The notes below the pieces were generated by a model. The model saw only the letters and a program-made list of their open reading frames with translations, did not search any database and had not been told where the DNA came from. From positions 1,271,385 to 1,335,384 of the forward strand of contig JANAVB010044017.1 in NCBI GenBank assembly GCA_029216955.1: DNA of 64,000 nucleotides, given 5' to 3'. A program made the position numbers and the translations under genes. Origin of the DNA: Iris pallida (Eukaryota; Streptophyta; Magnoliopsida; Asparagales; Iridaceae). Shown here piece by piece: positions 57,598 through 64,000 of the stretch. Position 1 is the stretch's first letter, and every line of letters starts with the position of its first letter.

Positions 57598-58074
57598 GGG
57601 TGAACCCCCTACCTACCACCACCACTACCATTTATTAACCCTTCTCCTTTCTCTCTCTTCATTAATCTTTTTTTCTTCTTCGATTAATTTTTTACCTACC
57701 AGGAGAGGGAGAGAGAGAGTGAGGTCTAGGCAAGTGCAACTTACTTCATGGAGAAACTCCAACTTTATTGCTTCATTCTCTTCCTTACAGCATTTTAACT
57801 TACTTTAAAACTTGGCATTTTCACTTTCCATGGCTAAATTCTTCTAGATCTAAGTTTATAGTATTTTTGGATTTCTTGGGTTTTGATCTATTTAACATTA
57901 TTATTTCCAAGTTTTGATGGTTCCATGTTGTAGAGAATTTCGTTCTACCCCATTTTGACCTATGGAAGTTCGAATTTGGGCTCCGGATGAAGGTTTTATG
58001 AAGCTTGGAAGGCATGGGCTCATAGTGTTCTTCTCCTCGGAAATTTGGAGAAGAAGAACAGTTCCCTGGCGCAT

Positions 58075-58735
58075 GGCTGTACTTGACCACATTAGTATTC
58101 ATGCGGCAAGTCGCCCCCAGCCACATAAAACCCTTGTACTTCTAAGCCGCATGAAACTTAGTCCCAGCCGCATGAGGCTGAGTCCCATTCTTAGCCGCAT
58201 GGGCTCATTTCTCATCAGCCACATGAGTCTATATGGACTTAGCCGCATTACTGGAAGCAACTATTTAAACCGCATATGCAACTATTTCCCCCCCCCCAGC
58301 CGCATAAGCAATCGCATTGACCTAGCCGCATGCGCCCTTGCTTACGTAGCCGCATGTGTGCCGCTATATAGAGCCGCATGGAATCCTTCCCCTCAGCCGC
58401 ATGAGGCCCAGTCATTTCCTGGCCGTATGGACCTCTTAGTCCGGGCCGCATGACCCTGATTAATCCCAGCCGCATATGTATCCTTTATTTCCCGAGCCAG
58501 ATGGGCTTCTACTAAGCCGAATGCGACTGGCCCTATCCAGCCGCATGGACTTCTCTTCCGCTAGCCGCATGAGACTCACCTAATTGGGCCGCATGCGCCC
58601 TCATCCCCCTGAGCCGCATGCGCCCCACTTGTCTTGGCCGCATGCATTCCAGTGACCCTGGCCGCATGCGCTCACCTAATTGAGCCGCATGTGTCTTATC
58701 CTTCCCTGGCCGTATAGGCCTTAGCCGCATGACTT
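58075..58735. repeat. Irregular AGCCGCAT repeat field in element D LTR
   Basis: About 27 copies of GCCGCAT-type motifs with unrelated spacers. A 10-C run lies near 58289. Short minus-strand frames starting MRLR are products of the repeated ATGCGGCT. Confidence 0.85.
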
Positions 58736-59568
58736 TCTAATAACCCTATGTATTATTATTTATCATTAATTACCCATGTTTTGTAACTCCTTATTATATA
58801 TTTTTATGCCCATTTTATATCCTTATGTCTTTTGTCCTGAACTTGATAATCCCGAATTTACTTGATATGTTGGACATGATAATTGAGCACAACATGATAG
58901 TGGCCTATTGTGGCACACTCCTGACTAGTACACTTGATATGATAACCTGACATGAATTATCTTGAATAGCTGTTGCGACGGCTACCTGACATGACATGAC
59001 ATGTATAATTAATCCTGGACACCGTGGGCGATTGTGCTTGTACAAATAATCCAGTCCTGTCTTGCATCATGTCTAGGAGGGGACTTCTGAGTACCACGGT
59101 CAGGAGTACCTATTGAAATGGACTAAGGCTAAATAACTAGTTTAATACATTAGTCATAAAGAGATTTCCCAGCTACAGGCAATTCCGTTACCTGGGCACG
59201 CCTTGGGATCTGTAGCCTGCCGTCGAGTAGGGCACATTTCCAGCACACTGTCATGTGTTACACCCTTCAAGCTACCTAAGGGTACATTCGTTTCCTGGAT
59301 GATGTACCCACCTGAATTCAACTCTAATCTTTTAACCCGGATAACCTGGATGGTCTGCAGGGCTTATGGCTGTGGAATAATCTCATTGCATCTTGCTAGT
59401 AACTAGGCCTGTGATAACCCTAGTTAGTTAAAGTATCAAGCCGTACTCATTGCGTGGTCGTGATTGATGGAATGGGAATAATCTGTCTAGCCTTGATTCT
59501 GTACAAATTGTCACATGTCCTGATTTTCTTACATTACCCTGCTGATAAATGGAAGAAACCAAGTTCGG

Positions 59569-59632
59569 TTCAGATGAAGGGTTACAATTCCGGTCCTTGT
59601 TTGGTTTAAGGATTGTAACCTGGTTATCTGAA
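59569..59632 (+). other. Conserved stem-loop in element D LTR
   Basis: Outer stem TTCAGAT / ATCTGAA (perfect), inner stem GGTTACAAT / ATTGTAACC (perfect), loop containing GTCCTTGTTTGGTT (59593-59606). Compared with element A copy three, both an inner and an outer base pair have changed on both sides. Confidence 0.8.
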
Positions 59633-60318
59633 TGGTCCCATGGTTATCTTACCGTATATCCTCGTGATGTTATATTTTCTCCTGTTTTACTATTTATTAC
59701 TTTCTGTTGTGTTAATTGCTGGTTTTAGTTCCTAAGTGAAGCCTCATTTGTGGTACTTGCTCTTTCTGGGGTCTGACCCAGCTAGTTTTGTATGGCCAGA
59801 TTTTGGAGCAGCTCCAGAGGATCTACCAACCTTTCAGCCAGATGGTGGCCACTAGACGGAACCCTGGCAACGAGTGGGTTATTTTTGGCTCTCCCACTCT
59901 ATTGTAAAAATATTCTTTTGAGGCGTTTAGCCGACGAGCACCTGTTTAGCTCGAGCACTTACTTACTGTCTGCCTACGGGCTGTAACATGATTGACAAAT
60001 CCTAGGGTTGATCATGTATGACTAAACTCTTGGTAGTCCTAACATTTTGTAACGACTAGCTTCATGATCAGCTGAATATGTAATGTTTGGGACGCCTTAC
60101 TATTATATATTTAATGATCATACTTCTTGTAACCTTTTACTTACTTGCTTGTGATTGAGACACTAGGCTTGTTCATGACCTTAAGAGACTGTTGGCTTGT
60201 AGATAAACCCTCATGTATCTAGACAGCCGTGACCGTATAGCGAGATGGATTCCATTTCATATACATAGCTGGCTATGTCTGTCCCCGCTCTCCAGTATTC
60301 TGGTTCTGGGGTGTGACA

Positions 60319-60490
60319 TGGTTTAAGTGGTGGCCCATGCAGGTCTTGTAAATCAAGATATGTGAGGGTTTACTGAATAGATGTCTCAATCAGTATTTGT
60401 CCTTGATCTCTGCTCGTATCTTCTGAATCCCTGGATTCTTGTCCTGATCATATGCTTGTATCGTTGATCTGTCCTGGTCCTTCCTTATTG
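60319..60490 (+). other. Element D leader and primer-site position
   Basis: TGGTTTAAGTGGTGGCCCAT follows the LTR end directly. No gene. Confidence 0.55.
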
Positions 60491-63400
60491 TTCCTTATGT
60501 CGTCTTTTTCAGCGGCATTGTTCGTGGTCCTACCGACCAGCAAGGCGGAGCACCTCCCGTGGATCAGCAGTAACCTGGAGATCAAGCCCAGCATTCCGGA
60601 GTAGCCTCCAGAGTCGTGTCTTCTGACGGAGAGCCACCAGTCCAGCCAGTTCAACCTGCCGAACCCAATGATGGCACTTTGGTAGGACTCGTCAGGACCT
60701 TGATAGCTTCCCAAGACCGGCGTGGAGATGCCTTGCACCAGGCAGTAATGGATGCTTTGACCCGGGGTGGTCATCAGGGTAACAGCGCGGCCAACAACTT
60801 CAAGCGCTTGAACCCTCCCTTCTTCGACGGTAGTGAAGATGCTATCGCTGCGGATGCTTGGCTTCAGGACATCGAGGTGATTCTAGAAGTAGCCAGGACC
60901 CCAGAGAACGAGAAGGTAGTCGTGGTGCGCTTACAGTTATCGGATCTTGCCCGCAGCTGGTGGGCAGTATTGGCCATCGGATTAGTGGCCCCTATTGCTT
61001 GGGCAGTATTCAGAAAGAGATTCCAGACCTAGTATTTTGACGCTGTAGCTCGGTACGACCTACAGACGAGGTTTACCAATCTGAAGCAAGGAGGCAGGAC
61101 GGTCGACGGATATGCGACCGAGTTTTCCAGACTCAGTCGGTTTGCTCCCACTTTGGTGGCAACCGAGTATGATAGAGCCCAGCGATTTCAGCAGGGGCTT
61201 CACCTGGAGATCGTGTTGGCAGTTGAGCAGTTTGAGCATCAGACTTTTGATTCAGTCTTGAGAGCAGCCCGGAGGCATGAGTATACCTCCCAGAGGATTA
61301 TGGATAGGGCCGGAGGTCGGAAGAGATCTCACGGCCAGATGAATCAGTCTTCATGACCGGCCCCGGCAGCCAGGGCTTTGACTATTGGAGTTCCGAGGCG
61401 AGCGGCCTCAGTAACGTCGGTTCAGCATTCAACTTCGACGCACCCTCAGCAGCAGAAGCAGAAGCAATCTTCCGCAGTGGGTTGTTCTCATTGTGGGAAG
61501 CCAGGCCATATGGTGGCAGAATATCGCAGGACACAGGGATTATGTCTGGCTTGTGGAGCACCAGACCATAGGGTTGGATCCTGCCCGAATAGGGGTAGTT
61601 CATCATCGTCCAACCTTTTTAGCTCTTCGGTGAGAGGACCAGCTCCGGTCCAGTAGCAGCAGTATCCATTACCAAGGCCCTTGCCTCCTCAGACCCAAGT
61701 ATTCCAGCAGCAGAACCCCCAGCAGTATGCACAAGCACAAGCCCAGAGTCAGAGCAGGCAGCGAGGATTTCAGCAGAGGGGACCAGTACCCCAAGGGCAC
61801 GGTCAGGCTATGGTGATGACCGTGGAGGAAGGATTGGCACCAGGAGAGGTAGTGGCAGGTACTATTCTCGTCAACTCCTTTTCAGCTTCAGCTTTATTTG
61901 ATTCTGGTGCATCACATTCATTTATGTCTGCACAATTTGCAACACGGGTAGGATTGGAGCCCGAGTCATTATCAGTAAGGCTTAATATACTTACTGGTAA
62001 CGGACTTGTGGGAGTAGATAGAGTGTTTTCCTCATGTCGGATCGTAGTTAGCGGTAGAGAATTCCCCGCTAGATTGATAGAGTTCCCGATGGCCGATTAT
62101 GATGTGGTCCTAGGGATGGATTGGTTGAGGAACCAGTATGCTAGGATAGACTGCCACATTGGCAGGTTTGCTTTTAGCATTCTAGGCGAGCCGGAGTTTT
62201 CTTTCTTCCGAGGCGAAGTTGAGTCATCTCCTCCAGTATTACGGATGGCAGTAGCAGCAGTTCAGTTACCCAGGATAGTCGAAGAGTTTCCAGATGTTTT
62301 CCCAGAAGAACTTCTAGGTATGCCTCCGGAGCGGGAGATCGAGTTCACTATAGACTTGATTCCCGGGACAGCCCCAGTGTCAGAGAGAGTCTACAGGATG
62401 GCGCCGTCAAAGTTAGAGATAATGTACAAGATGATTGAAGAACTCAGAACCAAGGGATTCATGCGTGCTAGTGGATCGCCTTGGGGAGCCCTAATGCTTC
62501 TTATGAAAAAGAAGGATGGTACGTCCAGGTTATGTGTTGACTATCGTACCTTGAACTCAGTGACAATCAAGAACAGATACCCTCTTTCGAGGATAGATGA
62601 CTTGTTTGATCAACTCAAGGGGGCTTCAGTATTCTCGAAGATTGATTTGTGCTCAGGTTATCACCAGATCAGGGTCAGAGAGCAGGACATCCCGACGACA
62701 GCTTTTAGATCGAGATATAGGCATTGGGAGTTCCTTGTTATGCCTTTTGGAGCAACCAATGCGCCGACAGTATTCATGGACCTCATGAATCGCATCTTCA
62801 TGCCTTACTTGGATCAGTTTGTAATTGTGTTCTTGGATGACATTCTGGTCTACAGCAAGAGTGAGGCGGAGCATGAGCAGCATCTCCGTATAGTTCTTCA
62901 GATCCTCAGAGAGCACCAGTTATATGCCAAGTTCAGTAAATACGAGTTCTGGCTCGATCGCATTTCATACATAGGTCATATCATCACTCGAGGAGGAGTA
63001 GAAGTGGATCCCCAGAAGATTGTGGCTATTGAGTCATGGCCAGTGCCCAGCACAGTTGCAGAGGTTCGTAGTTTTCTTGGATTGGCCGGCTACTACCGGC
63101 GGTTTGCTTCGAATTTTGCCCAAATTTCAGCACCATTGACGCAGTTGACCCGTAAGGATGCGCAGTTTGCTTGGACAGCAGAGTGTCAGTGTTCTTTTGA
63201 GCAGTTGAAGCGAGGCCTGATAATAGCTCCTATTCTCACGCTTTCAGATGGGACCGAAGGATTCTCAGTGTACTGTGATGCTTCAGGCAGAGGTTTAGGA
63301 TGTGTTCTGATGCAGCATGGAAAGGTAATAGCTTATGCGTCACGACAACTTCGTGATCATGAGAGGAATTACCTAACCCATGACTTGGAGCTGGCAGTAG

Positions 63401-64000
63401 TGGTGTTTGCACTTAAGTTGTGGAGGCACTACTTGTATGGAGACAGGGTAGAGATTTTCACCGACCACAAGAGCCTGAAGTATGTTTTCACCCAGAAGGA
63501 TCTTAACATGCGTCAGAGAAGGTGGCTGGAGCTTCTTATGGATTATGATGTCAACTTGCAGTATCATCCTGGGAAGGCCAACGTCGTAGCAGATGCATTG
63601 AGCAGAAGAGCCGGAGTTTATTTCCTAATAGCACAGCCAGAATTATTAGCAGATCTTCAGAAGATGGGTATTAAAGTGGTTCTCCCTTTCAGTGTGGCCT
63701 TGATGGCCAGTATGCAAGTTCAGTCCACTATAGTCGAGAGGATTCGGATGGCGCAGTCCACAGATTCCAAGCTTCAGCGACTCAGAGCAGAGTGTAAGGC
63801 TGGACGAAGACCAGAGTTATGCATTCATAAGGATGGTACACTTCGACATGGTAATCGTCTTTATGTACCCAGTGGAGATATCAGACAGGAGATCATGTCA
63901 GAGGCGCACAGTTCTCAGTATTCCATCCATCCTGGCAGTACGAAGATGTACTGAGATATCCGTCAGCACTTCTGGTGGAATGGCATGAAGCGGGAGATAG
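60490..64000 (+). pseudogene. gag-pol: Element D gag-pol (gag, protease, RT, RNase H, start of integrase)
   Basis: One frame throughout, showing that gag and pol form a single ORF in this family. Gag: NPPFFDGSEDAIAADAWL near 60811. Knuckles: CSHCGKPGHMVAEY (last ligand Y) and CLACGAPDHRVGSC. Protease: [15 protein letters not shown] near 61888. [22 protein letters not shown] and active site [11 protein letters not shown] (62830-62865). RNase [27 protein letters not shown] and [10 protein letters not shown]. Integrase begins near 63790 ([15 protein letters not shown]). Stops: 60571, 61030, 61354, 61654 and 63952, the last being CGA to TGA. No N-terminal ATG is evident, and the frame runs off the window after the last stop. 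Confidence 0.93.

Larger units (their letters stand above)
57435..60318 (+). repeat. 5' LTR of element D (2884 bp)
   Basis: Contains palindrome TTGGTTCATCATGAACCAA (57579-57597), a GA-rich leader, an AGCCGCAT field (58075-58735), a conserved block (CATGATAGTGGCC near 58892) and a single stem-loop (59569-59632). Ends GGGTGTGACA at 60318. Related to element C's LTR but clearly a separate family. Confidence 0.88.
57435..64000 (+). mobile_element. Ty3/gypsy chromovirus-type element D (3' part beyond window)
   Basis: 5' LTR 57435-60318 and internal region from 60319 to the window end. It starts TGTAATGCCTGTGGTTCGTA, like element C. Inserted into the 5' LTR of element E. It carries the longest uninterrupted pol frame in the window (61681-63954). 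The 3' half of integrase and the 3' LTR are not in view. Confidence 0.9.

Noticed and set aside
1..64000. Host genes, tRNA or rRNA genes
   Set aside because: No frame, exon set or cloverleaf-like sequence outside the transposable elements could be supported.

Overview
This window is plant nuclear DNA built entirely from transposable elements nested inside one another. I see no host protein gene, tRNA gene or rRNA gene that I can support. The organism is most likely a flowering plant with a large, TE-rich genome. Evidence: a Sirevirus-like Ty1/copia element, a CACTA (En/Spm) transposon with TNP2 and TnpA genes, and several Ty3/gypsy chromovirus-type elements with 2.6-4 kb LTRs. The species cannot be read from the sequence. 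Almost every reading frame is broken by stops, so this looks like long-silenced heterochromatin.

Layout. The oldest layer is a degenerate Ty1/copia element running from before base 1 to about 50535. It carries gag, protease and integrase at 1-3058, RT/RNase H at 43578-45400 and a third ORF at about 45960-50093. At base 3059 its integrase end is split by a 40.5 kb CACTA transposon (3059-43577; 13-bp perfect terminal inverted repeats, 3-bp target duplication CTC). The CACTA element carries TNP2 (from 5434, interrupted, resuming at 26913 and ending at 29179) and TnpA (29427-31161, interrupted, ending at 42173-42349), bounded by GACGGAT-type subterminal repeats.

Two gypsy elements sit in the CACTA genes. 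Element A (7080-26912, + strand) lies in TNP2 and element C (31162-42167, + strand, 5-bp duplication CTGCC) lies in TnpA. Element A has a large pol deletion, and its 3' LTR is itself split by element B (15904-26447, - strand). This gives a four-deep stack: copia > CACTA > A > B. To the right, a solo LTR (46897-49914, duplication ACGAT) interrupts the third ORF of the copia element. A minus-strand, apparently non-autonomous element E with roughly 4 kb LTRs starts at 50536. Element D (57435 to beyond the window end, + strand) is inserted into E's 5' LTR and has the best preserved gag-pol frame.

How the parts work together. The copia and gypsy units encode capsid-like Gag, protease, reverse transcriptase, RNase H and integrase for copy-and-paste movement. 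The CACTA unit encodes the TNP2 transposase and the TnpA-like protein that in En/Spm binds subterminal repeats. None of the copies in the window looks translation-competent as it stands.

The most interesting signals lie in the gypsy LTRs. First, a stem-loop has a nearly invariant 14-base loop (GTCCTTGTTTGGTT) shared by five otherwise divergent LTR families, with stems that change in compensating ways. Second, a hypervariable tandem-repeat cassette sits at the same position in each related LTR family; three families keep a GCCGCAT core on otherwise unrelated spacers. Third, a perfect palindrome lies upstream of the TATA-like box in three families. A large foldback of about 213-base arms lies in the CACTA 5' region.
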